Source: Saprospiraceae bacterium
GTDB taxonomy: Bacteria; Bacteroidota; Bacteroidia; Chitinophagales; Saprospiraceae
Direction: 5' to 3'
DNA length: 64,000 bases
Assembly (NCBI GenBank): GCA_020628095.1
Contig: JAHDFP010000010.1
Coordinates: 86,005 to 150,004, forward strand
A program made the position numbers and the translations under genes. Under the pieces are notes generated by a model. That model did no database searches. It had not been told where the DNA came from and saw only the letters and a program-made list of their open reading frames with translations. Each line of letters opens with the position of its first letter. Positions within the stretch are counted from its first letter, which is position 1. Positions 17,069-25,991 of this stretch are shown one piece after another.

Positions 17069-17545
17069 TTAAGACTTCATATCCATAATATTGTTACTAC
17101 ATCTTTGTAGATAACTTAGAAACTCTTGCTTTTCTTTTTTTGACAATCCCTTGAGCATCGATGCATTAGATGATATTCTTTCTGGCTGGATTTCTTGGAC
17201 GAGCTTTTCGCCTTTCTTAGTTAGTTTCAGTCTTTTCTTTCTTCTGTCCTCTTTATCTTCTATCTGTAGTACAAGTTTCTTTTGTAGTAATGTCTTAATG
17301 AGATTAGTAACATTCGCTCTAGTAACCCCCAGCGAATCGGCAAGCTCATTAGCCATGATAGGTTTGTGGTGTGTCTCTCTTATGAAATATGGAAGGTTGG
17401 GATCTTTAGCAAGGTGAATAAGTATGACCCATTGCTGATTCGTTAAGCCTCTTTTAGATACGAAAGCAATATTTTGCTTAAGAAGCAATACTGAGGTTTC
17501 GTAAATGCTTAGTAGAATCGAAGTGTCTAGGTTCTTTTTAATCAT
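17069..17545 (-). CDS. MarR family transcriptional regulator
   Basis: 158 residues from ATG 17543-17545; a TTG five codons upstream (17560) overlaps the previous stop and is the alternative start. The winged helix-turn-helix is clear: LTNQQWVILIHLA, MANELADSLGVTRANVTNLIKTLLQKKLV (recognition helix) and the wing EDKEDRRKKRLKLTKKGEKL. MarR dimers bind 16-22 bp palindromes and usually repress until a small ligand, often the pathway substrate, binds. It is the only DNA-binding regulator in the first 35 kb, and four 21-bp palindromes with 8-bp arms occur at the promoters there, so I infer it controls all of them, including its own operon via the site at 19748. Confidence 0.92.
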   Translation of the reverse strand: MIKKNLDTSILLSIYETSVLLLKQNIAFVSKRGLTNQQWVILIHLAKDPNLPYFIRETHHKPIMANELADSLGVTRANVTNLIKTLLQKKLVLQIEDKEDRRKKRLKLTKKGEKLVQEIQPERISSNASMLKGLSKKEKQEFLSYLQRCSNNIMDMKS

Positions 17546-17556
17546 AGACGAATGTA

Positions 17557-18663
17557 TCAATTGGTCAACTCAAATTTTAATTCTGTAACAGGTTTGTTTT
17601 TTGTAGTGCCTTTTTCTATAAGTTGCCACGTGCATCCAGCAGGACAGGTGAAGACAAACGATCTTTCCTTATACTCGTTAGATTGTATTGCTGTTGGATC
17701 GAGATTGTGTTCTTGCACTAGTTTATAGACTAAATCTAATTTTTCTGTATAAAATGTATGCATCGTGATGCCCAGATGACCGAGTTTTTGAAGATGAGAT
17801 TTATCCGTCTTTTGGCTGGTTGGTAAGAAAAACTTTAGCTTTCCACAGATATTATTAGGAGATACAAATCCTTGATACCAATGTGCCTCTCCGTCTCCCA
17901 TCTTGAATACCGCCTTAGGACCTTTACTCCAGTCACCATCTAGCTCTGGTACGTCTTCTGCCTTAAGGCCTAGGGCTGACGAAAGATATGATAAGACGGA
18001 CATGTCAGGTGCTGATATAATAAAGTCATGGTGGGTAAATTCACTTGTACGCAAAGGGCTTTTATCACCGATCGTACCATAACCCGGTATATGATAACCG
18101 TAACGCTGAAAAAATACATGATTAAAAAAAGCACCATAGACCGCATTTTCTCTTACGATAACGGGTTTATTAAAGAAGGATTTTTCTCCATCATCCAGAT
18201 CAAAAAGATCATCAGACACAGGATAAGTGGGTAGCCAGTGTTTTCCATCACTGCGTGCAGCAGAGAATATATCATAGATTCTGAATATGTCTTTGGTCCG
18301 CATGACAGACATCCGTTGTCCGATGGTCTCAGGTGGACTATACCCCACGCCTTGCCCAAGAGGTGTATCCCAAACCAAGAGTCTCAGAAGTCCGTGACTG
18401 TCTATGTTACCATTTTGCAATCTATATGATTTTAAAGCCGAGTCAACCCCGTACACACGCGATGCTGTTATTGCATCTATCTCTGACGAATCAATTACAG
18501 TAAAACCAAATTCACCAAAATATTTAATAGCAAAATCTAAATCTTCTACAGCCTGAACGACTTCGTAGACGCCGCTTATGCCAGTGTCAGGAAGATTATT
18601 TTTTTGTGCAGTTGTTTCGGCCATGGTTATTAAGAATAGAGTGATACAAAAAATGTTTTTCAT
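17557..18663 (-). CDS. Exported VOC (glyoxalase/bleomycin-resistance fold) protein
   Basis: 368 residues with a signal peptide (MKNIFCITLFLITMAETTAQ). Two VOC-like halves follow: ISGVYEVVQAVEDLDFAIKYFGEFGFTVID in the first and FTHHDFIISAPDMSVLSYLSSALGL in the second, ending in an EKG strand (AGCTWQLIEKG) where a metal-binding Glu is usual. VOC proteins include extradiol dioxygenases, glyoxalase and antibiotic-binding proteins. Export to the periplasm is rare for the enzymes, so a binding or sequestration role is possible. Its stop overlaps the possible TTG start of the MarR gene. It is one of four VOC proteins in the island. Confidence 0.72.
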   Translation of the reverse strand: MKNIFCITLFLITMAETTAQKNNLPDTGISGVYEVVQAVEDLDFAIKYFGEFGFTVIDSSEIDAITASRVYGVDSALKSYRLQNGNIDSHGLLRLLVWDTPLGQGVGYSPPETIGQRMSVMRTKDIFRIYDIFSAARSDGKHWLPTYPVSDDLFDLDDGEKSFFNKPVIVRENAVYGAFFNHVFFQRYGYHIPGYGTIGDKSPLRTSEFTHHDFIISAPDMSVLSYLSSALGLKAEDVPELDGDWSKGPKAVFKMGDGEAHWYQGFVSPNNICGKLKFFLPTSQKTDKSHLQKLGHLGITMHTFYTEKLDLVYKLVQEHNLDPTAIQSNEYKERSFVFTCPAGCTWQLIEKGTTKNKPVTELKFELTN

Positions 18664-18711
18664 CTAATTTTTATTTGATGAGTAGTATTAAAAATCATAT
18701 CCAAGACGCAC

Positions 18712-19704
18712 TCAGACTTTCACAAGTAATTTTCCAAAATTTTCACCAGTAAACAACATCCTGAGTGTACTAGGAAAATTATCCAGACCTTCTACAATAT
18801 GTTCTTTGGTCCTTAGCTTTCCCTCGCTGATCCATGTAGATATGTCACGGATGGCTTTTGGATATTGATCTATATAATCGAATACTATAACGCCACAGAT
18901 ATGTCCACGGGCTGTTACTATTTTCATATAATTTTTTGGACCATAGAGTTCTTTATTGTTGTATTGTGAGATGGCACCACAGATGACCACGCGCGCACCT
19001 CTGGCGAGTCTGGTCAATGCAATATCTAATAATGGTCCACCCACATTATCGTAGAAAATATTAACACCATCTGGACATAATTCTTTGAGACGCTTTGCCA
19101 CATCTTCTTCCTTATAGTTAATAACAGCATCAAAAGAACATTCTTCTAATAGGTACTTACATTTCGCTGCTGATCCAGCAGTACCGATGACTTTGCATCC
19201 TTTGATTTTGGCTATTTGTCCTACGGTAGATCCGACGATGCCTGCTGCACCAGAGATGAAAACTGTTTCTCCAGCCTTAGGTTGCCCTTTCTCTAGTAGT
19301 CCAAAGTAAGCGGTCATTCCTGGCATACCCAGTACACCGAGATGATATGATAGAGATTCGTTGAGAGTTTTTATATGTGTTAGTCCTTGACCATTAGATA
19401 TAGCGTATTGCTGGACTCCTAATAGGCCAGTGACATATTCTCTTTCTTTATAGTTAGGATTAAGCGATTCTATGATTTTACCAGCGGCAAATCCACGCAT
19501 GACTTCATCTATTTTGACCGCCTCTATATATGTTTTGCCTGCATTCATCCACCCCCTCATTGCTGGATCGCATGAGATATATTCTATCGCTACTTTTATT
19601 TCGCCTTCCTTAATGTCTCGTAGATCATTAGAGACAAATCCAAAGTCATTTTCCTGTACAATACCAGAAGGTCGTTGCTTAAGTACCACTTGTTGGTTCA
19701 ACAT
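18712..19704 (-). CDS. NADP-dependent MDR-family oxidoreductase (prostaglandin reductase-like), copy 1
   Basis: 330 residues of the zinc-independent medium-chain reductase group. It opens with NQQVVLKQRPSGIVQENDFGF, contains YISCDPAMRGWMN, then the NADP Rossmann motif VFISGAAGIVGSTVGQIAKIKGCKVIGTAGS and INYKEEDVAKRLKELCPDGVNIFYDNVGG. Such enzymes reduce the C=C of alpha,beta-unsaturated ketones or aldehydes with NADPH in the cytoplasm. No zinc ligands are seen. It is the first gene of the leftward operon and diverges from 19794 across operator 3. A second homologue lies at 22608. ATG at 19702-19704. Confidence 0.9.
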   Translation of the reverse strand: MLNQQVVLKQRPSGIVQENDFGFVSNDLRDIKEGEIKVAIEYISCDPAMRGWMNAGKTYIEAVKIDEVMRGFAAGKIIESLNPNYKEREYVTGLLGVQQYAISNGQGLTHIKTLNESLSYHLGVLGMPGMTAYFGLLEKGQPKAGETVFISGAAGIVGSTVGQIAKIKGCKVIGTAGSAAKCKYLLEECSFDAVINYKEEDVAKRLKELCPDGVNIFYDNVGGPLLDIALTRLARGARVVICGAISQYNNKELYGPKNYMKIVTARGHICGVIVFDYIDQYPKAIRDISTWISEGKLRTKEHIVEGLDNFPSTLRMLFTGENFGKLLVKV

Positions 19705-19747
19705 ATTTCTTTGAGTATTATGCTTTTAAAAGTAGTTAATATTAAAA

Positions 19748-19768
19748 ACAGTTAATAATATTAACTAT
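19748..19768. promoter_or_regulatory. Palindromic operator 3 (probable MarR site)
   Basis: Inverted repeat ACAGTTAA-TAATA-TTAACTAT, one mismatch from perfect, between the divergent MDR gene (19704) and alpha/beta-hydrolase gene (19794). An extra half-site GTAGTTAA lies at 19732-19739 without a good partner. It would control the leftward operon that contains the MarR gene itself and the rightward operon 19794-24492. Confidence 0.72.
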
Positions 19769-19793
19769 TTTAATCTCAGTTATTCTGGATAGT

Positions 19794-20819
19794 ATGTCGA
19801 TATCTTATAAAGAGGTGAATAATCAAAGGATCGCTTTCAGATCTATGGGTCAGGGAGCACCAATAATCCTTTTGCACGCGTCTCCATTGAGTTCCCAAAG
19901 TATGACTTTTCTTATGGAAAGATTGGCTACGAATTATTTGGTGATTGCTCCTGATACACCTGGTTATGGAGACTCTGATATACCAGAGCATCGTCCTGAT
20001 TCTATAGCGTATTATTCAGATGCTATAAATGCCTTTTGTGAGGCAATGGATATAGGCCATTATGCGATATATGGAACTGCAACAGGCGCACAGATAGCCA
20101 TAAGATGTGCCTTATCATATCCAGACCGTGTCTCACATTTATTTCTGGACAATTGTGCACATTTTACTGATGGTGAAAGAGCAAAAATATTGGAATCATA
20201 TTTTCCAGATTTTTCTGTGAAAGAAGATGGCTCTCACCTTGCGCAGACTTGGCAAACCATAGATGGACTATTCCGATACTTTCCTTGGTGTTTTAAAAGT
20301 CCAGAATATAAATTGAATATGCCAACACCTCCATTACCAGTCTATGATAATATGATGTATCATTACCTCAAGAGTGGAGCGCGGTATGATTGGGCATACA
20401 AAGTGGCTTTCGAGCATGAGGACAAGAAGCATATAGAATCACTAGATACACCAACGACAATATTCCGATGGGAAAGTAGTATACTTAAAAAATATACAGA
20501 TCGAATATTTGAGGGTAATACAAAAGATAATATTAAGTCATTAGTGATTACAAAAGAAGAAAATAGGTATGATAGTATGGCGAGACACATAATCGACTCT
20601 TACCAGTCTGATCTTAGTATCAGTAGTCCCACAGCGCGTCAACTCAATGAAAATAATGGCCTTGATATAAATGTACCGTTTCCGGATTCTACGGCAGACG
20701 GATCTCACTGGCTAAGAGCTTGGGAAACAATAAAGTCTGATGATTCTGCCTCGCAAAAATCAAAAGAAGAGATAAACCAAGACCTCATTACATGGTCAAG
20801 AAAACATTTCAAAATATAG
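19794..20819 (+). CDS. Alpha/beta-hydrolase fold protein lacking the nucleophilic Ser
   Basis: 341 residues. The fold is clear: IILLHASPLSSQSM (oxyanion region), VIAPDTPGYGDSD, MDIGHYAIYGTATGAQIAIRCALSYPDRV and VSHLFLDN. The nucleophile elbow G-x-S-x-G reads GTATG, with Ala96 where Ser (or Cys/Asp) belongs; the codon GCA is at 20079-20081. A normal esterase mechanism is therefore unlikely. Some members of the fold act without a Ser, such as cofactor-free dioxygenases and certain lyases, so a non-hydrolytic reaction is possible. Two similar GSH-containing segments (GSHLAQTWQTI and GSHWLRAWETI) are present. First gene of the rightward operon behind operator 3. Confidence 0.85.
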   Translation: MSISYKEVNNQRIAFRSMGQGAPIILLHASPLSSQSMTFLMERLATNYLVIAPDTPGYGDSDIPEHRPDSIAYYSDAINAFCEAMDIGHYAIYGTATGAQIAIRCALSYPDRVSHLFLDNCAHFTDGERAKILESYFPDFSVKEDGSHLAQTWQTIDGLFRYFPWCFKSPEYKLNMPTPPLPVYDNMMYHYLKSGARYDWAYKVAFEHEDKKHIESLDTPTTIFRWESSILKKYTDRIFEGNTKDNIKSLVITKEENRYDSMARHIIDSYQSDLSISSPTARQLNENNGLDINVPFPDSTADGSHWLRAWETIKSDDSASQKSKEEINQDLITWSRKHFKI

Positions 20820-20838
20820 ATATTAAGCAAAAAGAATT

Positions 20839-22098
20839 ATGAGTGAAAAGGAAGCATTGAAAGAGTTCAAATATGGTTGGCCCGTCGTTGGGTCATCAGC
20901 TTTGGGTATAGGCTTGGGTATGTCACCGTTGCCCTTTTATACCATTGGTGTTTTTGTAGCCCCTTTTATGCAAGAATTTGGATGGCAAGTGCAGGATATC
21001 ATGTTGGCTTTGACATTTTTTTCTATTACTGCTTTTTTTACTAGCCCACTCATTGGTCTGATTACAGATAAGGTTGGGGTGCGGAAGACAGTCTTGATTT
21101 CTATTGTCACTTTTGGCTTGGCCTTTATGGCCTTTTCGCTTAACAATGGTAATAAGACGCTTTACTTAGGTCTTTGGGTGCTACTGGCATTTATGGGATC
21201 TGGTACGTTACCTATCACCTGGACTCGCGCCATTAATTCTTGGTTCACTAAAAAGAGAGGTTTGGCATTGGGTCTGTCTTTATTAGGCACAGGAGCTTTT
21301 GGTGCAGTAGCCAAAATCTACGCTTCGCATCTTATAGAAAATTATGGCTGGAGAACGGCGTATATTGGACTAGCGTTATTGCCATTACTTATTGCATTAC
21401 CAGTGGCTTTCTTTTTCTTTAGAGACACCAAAGATCCCAAAGTGCAGGACAAAGTAAAGAAGATGAAAGCGGAGTTGTCATATCTTAATGATTCCTCATC
21501 GGCAATCAATCATGAGGGTAAATCCCTCAAGGAGGCTTTGAAAGATTATCGGTTTTGGTTATTGGCACTTTCTTTTTTGTGTATCTCATTCGCTATCGGT
21601 GGTCCTATACCAAATTTTGAGAAAATCCTGGATATTAAGGGCTTTGAAATGAAAGATGCCGTCTATCTGGCTAGCCTTGTAGGTCTAGCGGTAATAGTGG
21701 GGCGTATATTTGGAGGCTATCTTATAGATAAAATATGGGCACCAGCGGTGGCATTTGTGATTTTTATGTTACCCGTTATAGCCTGCCTCATATTTAGACA
21801 AGCTGACTTATCTTATGTTATGGCTGGTACGGCCATAGTCATCATTGGGCTATCTGCTGGTGTCGAATATGATCTGATGGCTTTTCTTGTTTCCAAATAT
21901 TTTGGTCTAAAAAACTATAGTGCCATATATGGAGCGATCTATGGTTTTTTTGCAATAGGAGCTGGATTCGGACCCTACGTTTTCGCCAAATCATTTTCTA
22001 TGACGGGATCTTATAATGCAATATTCGGTTACGCGGCTTTTGGTTTTGCCATAAGTGCATTTCTGCTATTGTTTTTGGGTAAATACAAATATGATTGA
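20839..22098 (+). CDS. MFS transporter, copy 1
   Basis: 419 residues with about 12 membrane helices. The loop LITDKVGVRKTVLI is the MFS signature after helix 2, and a long central cytoplasmic loop (KDPKVQDKVKKMKAELSYLND) separates the two six-helix halves. The pattern resembles the oxalate/formate-antiporter-like and monocarboxylate MFS group. It would carry a small organic acid across the inner membrane; direction is unknown. It follows the alpha/beta-hydrolase gene by 19 bases in one operon. A second MFS of a similar kind is at 32667, so the island has two inner-membrane carriers plus the SBF symporter. Confidence 0.9.
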   Translation: MSEKEALKEFKYGWPVVGSSALGIGLGMSPLPFYTIGVFVAPFMQEFGWQVQDIMLALTFFSITAFFTSPLIGLITDKVGVRKTVLISIVTFGLAFMAFSLNNGNKTLYLGLWVLLAFMGSGTLPITWTRAINSWFTKKRGLALGLSLLGTGAFGAVAKIYASHLIENYGWRTAYIGLALLPLLIALPVAFFFFRDTKDPKVQDKVKKMKAELSYLNDSSSAINHEGKSLKEALKDYRFWLLALSFLCISFAIGGPIPNFEKILDIKGFEMKDAVYLASLVGLAVIVGRIFGGYLIDKIWAPAVAFVIFMLPVIACLIFRQADLSYVMAGTAIVIIGLSAGVEYDLMAFLVSKYFGLKNYSAIYGAIYGFFAIGAGFGPYVFAKSFSMTGSYNAIFGYAAFGFAISAFLLLFLGKYKYD

Positions 22099-22123
22099 TA
22101 AAGAAATTTATCATTAAGTGCTT

Positions 22124-22615
22124 ATGGAATTAAGTTTACTAAAAAGAACTACATATATCGTACAGAATGCTAAAAAGTCAGCCGACTTTTTTACTCAGGT
22201 TTTTGGTTGGACAATATGGTATGATAATATACTGAAGGCGGATCACAGGTTTCCACCAGTGGGTAGATCAGAAAATTCCAAGGTGAGATTAATTATAATG
22301 CATGTCAAGGATGCTAAGATAGGTAGGTTGGGCTTATTAGAATACGTCGAACCTCGATTAGATGCAGATATTAATAGGGAAAAAAGTTACCTGAAAGTGG
22401 GCGATCCCATTTTGGTAATAGAAAACGAAGAAATAGATGAACTGTACCAAAGAGCGTCTGATGCGGGTGCTCGTATCATCAGCCCGCCAGTAGATTGGAC
22501 AGTTCCAGGTCCAAATAAAGAATCATCCATTCAGCTAAGGACACTTTCTTTTTTTGATCCTAATGGAATCTATATGGAAATAAGCGCACACCCTAATAGA
22601 GTTAGTCATGAGTGA
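22124..22615 (+). CDS. Small VOC-fold protein
   Basis: 163 residues from ATG 22124; a GTG two codons earlier is also possible. A single VOC repeat pair is seen: KRTTYIVQNAKKSADFFTQVFGWTIWYD, VKDAKIGRLGLLEYVEP, then LVIENEEIDELYQRASDAGARIISPPVDW and RTLSFFDPNGIYMEISAHP, where the last Glu is a usual metal ligand. It is cytoplasmic. Relatives include glyoxalase I, epimerases and extradiol dioxygenases. It overlaps the next gene (22608) by 8 bases. Substrate unknown. Confidence 0.8.
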   Translation: MELSLLKRTTYIVQNAKKSADFFTQVFGWTIWYDNILKADHRFPPVGRSENSKVRLIIMHVKDAKIGRLGLLEYVEPRLDADINREKSYLKVGDPILVIENEEIDELYQRASDAGARIISPPVDWTVPGPNKESSIQLRTLSFFDPNGIYMEISAHPNRVSHE

Positions 22616-23651
22616 ATCTATAATCAATAGACAATGGGTTGTAGCGGAACATCCTACCAAAGAATTAGAGGAAAAACATTTCGGTTATAAAGAATCCTCG
22701 GTAAGACCATTACAAGAAGGAGAGGTCTTACTCAAAACACACTATCTTAATATCGCCCCTGTTATGAGGATGTATATGATGAAAGATGGAGGGGGTTATT
22801 CTTCAGAGAAGTTACTTAGTATAGGAGATGTCATTCACGGACGTGGTGTCGCGGAAATTATTGATAGTCGGCATTCTGATTATCAAGTGGGTGAATATGT
22901 ACATGGACAAGTGGGTTGGCAAACTTATAAGATTTCTAGTATGACGGATCAAGAGAAGTTCGTAAAAATGACTCCTCGGAAATTACCAGTTCACTATGGA
23001 CTATCTGCTTTAGGTATGACGGGATACTCGGCATATTGCGGATTTTTTCATCGAGGATATCCACATCCTGATGATACGGTATTAGTATCTGGTGCTGCAG
23101 GGGGCGTCGGCTCATTAGTTGTCCAGATGGCTAAGACGATAGGATGTAAAAAAATAGTAGGGATAGCAGGTGGAAAGGTGAAGTGTGATCTGGTGAAGGA
23201 ACTCGGTGCGCATGATGTGATAGATTACAAGCAAGAAGATGTTGCAGAAAGATTAAGCCAAACTCTGGCAGAGGGTTATGATGTATTCTTCGATAATGTG
23301 GGTGGGGAGATTATGGATAATTCCTTATTGTACATGCGAGCAGGTGCCCGTGTGGTCCAATGTGGTGCTATATCAGAATATCTTAGAGAGGGACAGTTTA
23401 TTCCTCAGAATGTTATACAGGTCAGAAAAAAGGCCGCTTCGCTCAATGGCTTTTTTGTATATAGACATAGACATCAATATAAGGAGGCCGAAGATCGCAT
23501 TGCATCATGGATAGGGGAGGGTGTGATAAAACCGTTAGTAGATATCGAGATAGGATTCGAAAGAATGCCTCATGCACTGATGGGGTTGTACTCTGGAAAT
23601 AATATAGGCAAGAAGATGGTACAGGTTGCCCAAACAGAAACAATATATTAA
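22608..23651 (+). CDS. NADP-dependent MDR-family oxidoreductase, copy 2
   Basis: 347 residues, homologous in layout to the protein at 18712. It shows RQWVVAEHPTKELEEKHFGY, the APVMRMYM segment, the coenzyme motif VLVSGAAGGVGSLVVQMAKTIGC, KELGAHDVIDYKQED and VFFDNVGGEIMDNSLLYMRAGARVVQCGAI. It should reduce activated double bonds with NADPH. Two reductases of one family in a single regulon suggest two similar enone intermediates or two ring substituents. Starts within the end of the VOC gene. Confidence 0.9.
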   Translation: MSESIINRQWVVAEHPTKELEEKHFGYKESSVRPLQEGEVLLKTHYLNIAPVMRMYMMKDGGGYSSEKLLSIGDVIHGRGVAEIIDSRHSDYQVGEYVHGQVGWQTYKISSMTDQEKFVKMTPRKLPVHYGLSALGMTGYSAYCGFFHRGYPHPDDTVLVSGAAGGVGSLVVQMAKTIGCKKIVGIAGGKVKCDLVKELGAHDVIDYKQEDVAERLSQTLAEGYDVFFDNVGGEIMDNSLLYMRAGARVVQCGAISEYLREGQFIPQNVIQVRKKAASLNGFFVYRHRHQYKEAEDRIASWIGEGVIKPLVDIEIGFERMPHALMGLYSGNNIGKKMVQVAQTETIY

Positions 23652-23679
23652 TCACATTATCTAATAAAGCAAAGGTCTG

Positions 23680-24492
23680 ATGAGAAGCATTATTTACTTA
23701 CTATTATGTATTGTCGCATTACATTCTTGTCACTCAAGGCTTACATCAGAAATACAATCGCCAGAAAAAGTCCAAGAAGTATCACCACTTTCTTCTCTTG
23801 TGGGAGATTATGATAATTTTCTTCAGTACTGGAAAGAAAACACCAACGACAATCGGCATAGAGATACCATCAGCGAAACACATGAGCACATACACATAAA
23901 AATTGAGGCCGTAGATTCTGTCGGAAATGAAGCCAATGTGAGTTATTATAAAGACCGAAATAATAAGGAGTATAGCCTAACAGAGAAGTGGCATTTTGAA
24001 AAAGAGCAAAATGGTAGTTGGCAAATAAAGAGAGAAGGAAAAGCTGATATTACGTTAAGTAAGAGCGAGAGTGGTTGGTCATCAGATTATTTTAACATCA
24101 GAGGTGATACATTATTGATAAATCATCCCAGTCATACGGATAAGTTCAGTCGTGATCCCTATAAACTTATAAGGTGTCGTTATTTTTCTGGATGGTTGCA
24201 GTTTCCTATTCCTGATATTCCTGACAGTACTTACTTCCAATCTAACTTACGTATACACGACCAGGGTGGTATGGTGGAATTGGATATTCCAGATGCTGAT
24301 TATACTGCAGAATTGACACAATTAGAATACGGACATCGTATCAAACTGATGAAACTGGCAATCTATGATATTTCTCTAGAAGAGGTGGGTATCAATAGTC
24401 GATCTATAAGCTATACATGGACAAGCCCTGATGCCAAAAGATTAGGTATTAACCTCCGTAAGGTGGTGTCAGGATGGACTCTTGTGGAGTAG
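23680..24492 (+). CDS. Lipoprotein of unknown function
   Basis: 270 residues. MRSIIYLLLCIVALHSCHS is a lipoprotein signal with the Cys after LHS. The mature part is polar and beta-rich: SLVGDYDNFLQYWKEN, HEHIHIKIEAVD, DKFSRDPYKLIRCRYFSGWLQFPIP, then YFQSNLRIHDQGGMVELDIPD. I do not recognise the family. The opening G-x-(F/Y)-D-N-x-x-Q resembles the start of CpcT/CpeT-like calycins and the protein at 32100, but this is weak. As the last gene of the operon, lipid-anchored, it may bind the substrate at the membrane. Confidence 0.65.
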   Translation: MRSIIYLLLCIVALHSCHSRLTSEIQSPEKVQEVSPLSSLVGDYDNFLQYWKENTNDNRHRDTISETHEHIHIKIEAVDSVGNEANVSYYKDRNNKEYSLTEKWHFEKEQNGSWQIKREGKADITLSKSESGWSSDYFNIRGDTLLINHPSHTDKFSRDPYKLIRCRYFSGWLQFPIPDIPDSTYFQSNLRIHDQGGMVELDIPDADYTAELTQLEYGHRIKLMKLAIYDISLEEVGINSRSISYTWTSPDAKRLGINLRKVVSGWTLVE

Positions 24493-24497
24493 GAGTA

Positions 24498-24515
24498 GTT
24501 GGTCTGTTGACCAAC
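24498..24515. terminator. Hairpin between convergent operons
   Basis: GTTGGTC-TGTT-GACCAAC, a 7-bp stem with 4-base loop in the 35-base gap between the convergent genes ending at 24492 and 24528. There is no clear T-run, so termination strength is uncertain. Confidence 0.5.
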
Positions 24516-24527
24516 AACTTGCAACTA

Positions 24528-25991
24528 TCAGTAAGGTCTCTTAAGATACTTACCCTTAGATTCTCCTATAGTCTTGCCATTTTCGAAAATCAGTTGACCT
24601 CTTAAAAAAGTAGATTTTACCTTTCCAGATAATTCCATTCCTTCAAAAGGGGTATAGCCTTGTGCAGATTCTGATTCTGCGGCTCTTACCACGAAACTAT
24701 CATTAGGATCATAAAGTACAATGTCTGCATCGTAGCCTACAGCAATATCTCCTTTGCTTCTCAGGCCATATCTTGTAGCAGGGTTATGACATACTAACTG
24801 TGCCATGTGCTGCAGAGTCATTCCGCGCTTCGTTCCTTCTGTATGTAATCCTGATAGTAGATATTCTGTCCCTCCAAAACCAGATTTGGCAAGAAATATA
24901 TTATCAGGATTTTTATTATCTAATTTGAATTCTGCGCTACAGCAAGCATGATCACTGACAACCCAGTCCAATTTACCCTCTAAGAGTTTGGACCAAAGAT
25001 ATTCGACATTTTCTCTGTCTCTAATAGGCGGATTGACTTTAGCATGTCCTGCGGCTGGCGAATCTACATCTAGTAATAGGTGACCTATCGTAACCTCTTT
25101 TTTGAAGTTGACATGAGGGAAACATTGTTCCATCATCAGAGCGGCATCTACTGCTTTTTGTGAGGATAGGTGTAGCAAGTTGATATTTTTGCAGGCCGTC
25201 TCATGTGCTAAGTAACTCGCGATAAATATGGCCAAACCTTCGGAGTGTGGCGGACGGGAGGCGGAGTAAGCACGCAGTCCAGATAAGGTGCCTTCGCGTT
25301 CTACGATTTCGGTGTAGGCGCGCATTATTTCGGCGGTTTCGCAATGCAAACTTAGGCTGATCTCATCACTTTTATCAGGATTCTTTTCTATAGCTTGTTG
25401 TACACTGCGCATTATAAACTCGAAGTGGGCAATGTCATAGTGTTCGCCTTCAGGAGTCATCAGAAATTCGTTTTGGCTGCCCTTGCTTGCTTTTCCATGT
25501 AAGCCATGACTACCATAAAACATGAATATTTTGAATGAGGTAACACCAAATTTTTCGATGAGCATTTCTATTTCGTCACGATGCTCATAACGGATAGGGG
25601 CTAGATGATAAGCGTAATCAACATGAAATTTGCCATCAGATATAGCTAATACTTCTGGGTAAAAATCTGCATACTTACCTGTTTTGTTAAGATAATACTG
25701 ACCGGTACGCATATAGTTAATACTCGTTGTCACGCCACCCATCGCTGCGGCTTTACTTTCTGTGATGGCGTCCTCTGAGAGATGAGAGTAGATGCCTGTA
25801 TGCATGTGTGCGTCTACTAATCCGGGGAACGCCAAGTATGACTTACCATCGTATATAGATTTGGCTTGGTCTGCTGATATGGTGTCTTCTATAGCTGCTA
25901 TTTTCTCATCAGTTATAGCGATGTCACAGTTTCTTACTTCTGGATTAGTAGGACTGACGAGCCTTACATTTTTTATTACTAAATCATACAT
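24528..25991 (-). CDS. Dihydropyrimidinase/hydantoinase-type cyclic amidohydrolase
   Basis: 487 residues from ATG 25989-25991, which overlaps the CoA-transferase stop. It belongs to the D-hydantoinase/dihydropyrimidinase group: GLVDAHMHTG (HxH metal pair), TSFKIFMFYGS with the Lys that is normally carbamylated, LSLHCETAE and INLLHLSS (metal His), and WVVSDHACC (catalytic-site Asp). These zinc enzymes hydrolyse cyclic amides and imides such as hydantoins, dihydrouracil, succinimide and maleimide. Together with LeuCD, a CoA-transferase and an HMGL-like lyase upstream, it fits opening of a cyclic imide whose diacid is then hydrated and cleaved. Allantoinase-like activity cannot be excluded. Confidence 0.9.
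   Translation of the reverse strand: MYDLVIKNVRLVSPTNPEVRNCDIAITDEKIAAIEDTISADQAKSIYDGKSYLAFPGLVDAHMHTGIYSHLSEDAITESKAAAMGGVTTSINYMRTGQYYLNKTGKYADFYPEVLAISDGKFHVDYAYHLAPIRYEHRDEIEMLIEKFGVTSFKIFMFYGSHGLHGKASKGSQNEFLMTPEGEHYDIAHFEFIMRSVQQAIEKNPDKSDEISLSLHCETAEIMRAYTEIVEREGTLSGLRAYSASRPPHSEGLAIFIASYLAHETACKNINLLHLSSQKAVDAALMMEQCFPHVNFKKEVTIGHLLLDVDSPAAGHAKVNPPIRDRENVEYLWSKLLEGKLDWVVSDHACCSAEFKLDNKNPDNIFLAKSGFGGTEYLLSGLHTEGTKRGMTLQHMAQLVCHNPATRYGLRSKGDIAVGYDADIVLYDPNDSFVVRAAESESAQGYTPFEGMELSGKVKSTFLRGQLIFENGKTIGESKGKYLKRPY

Noticed and set aside
19732..19739. Second operator near 19732 (GTAGTTAA)
   Set aside because: A lone half-site; the expected right arm five bases on does not match.
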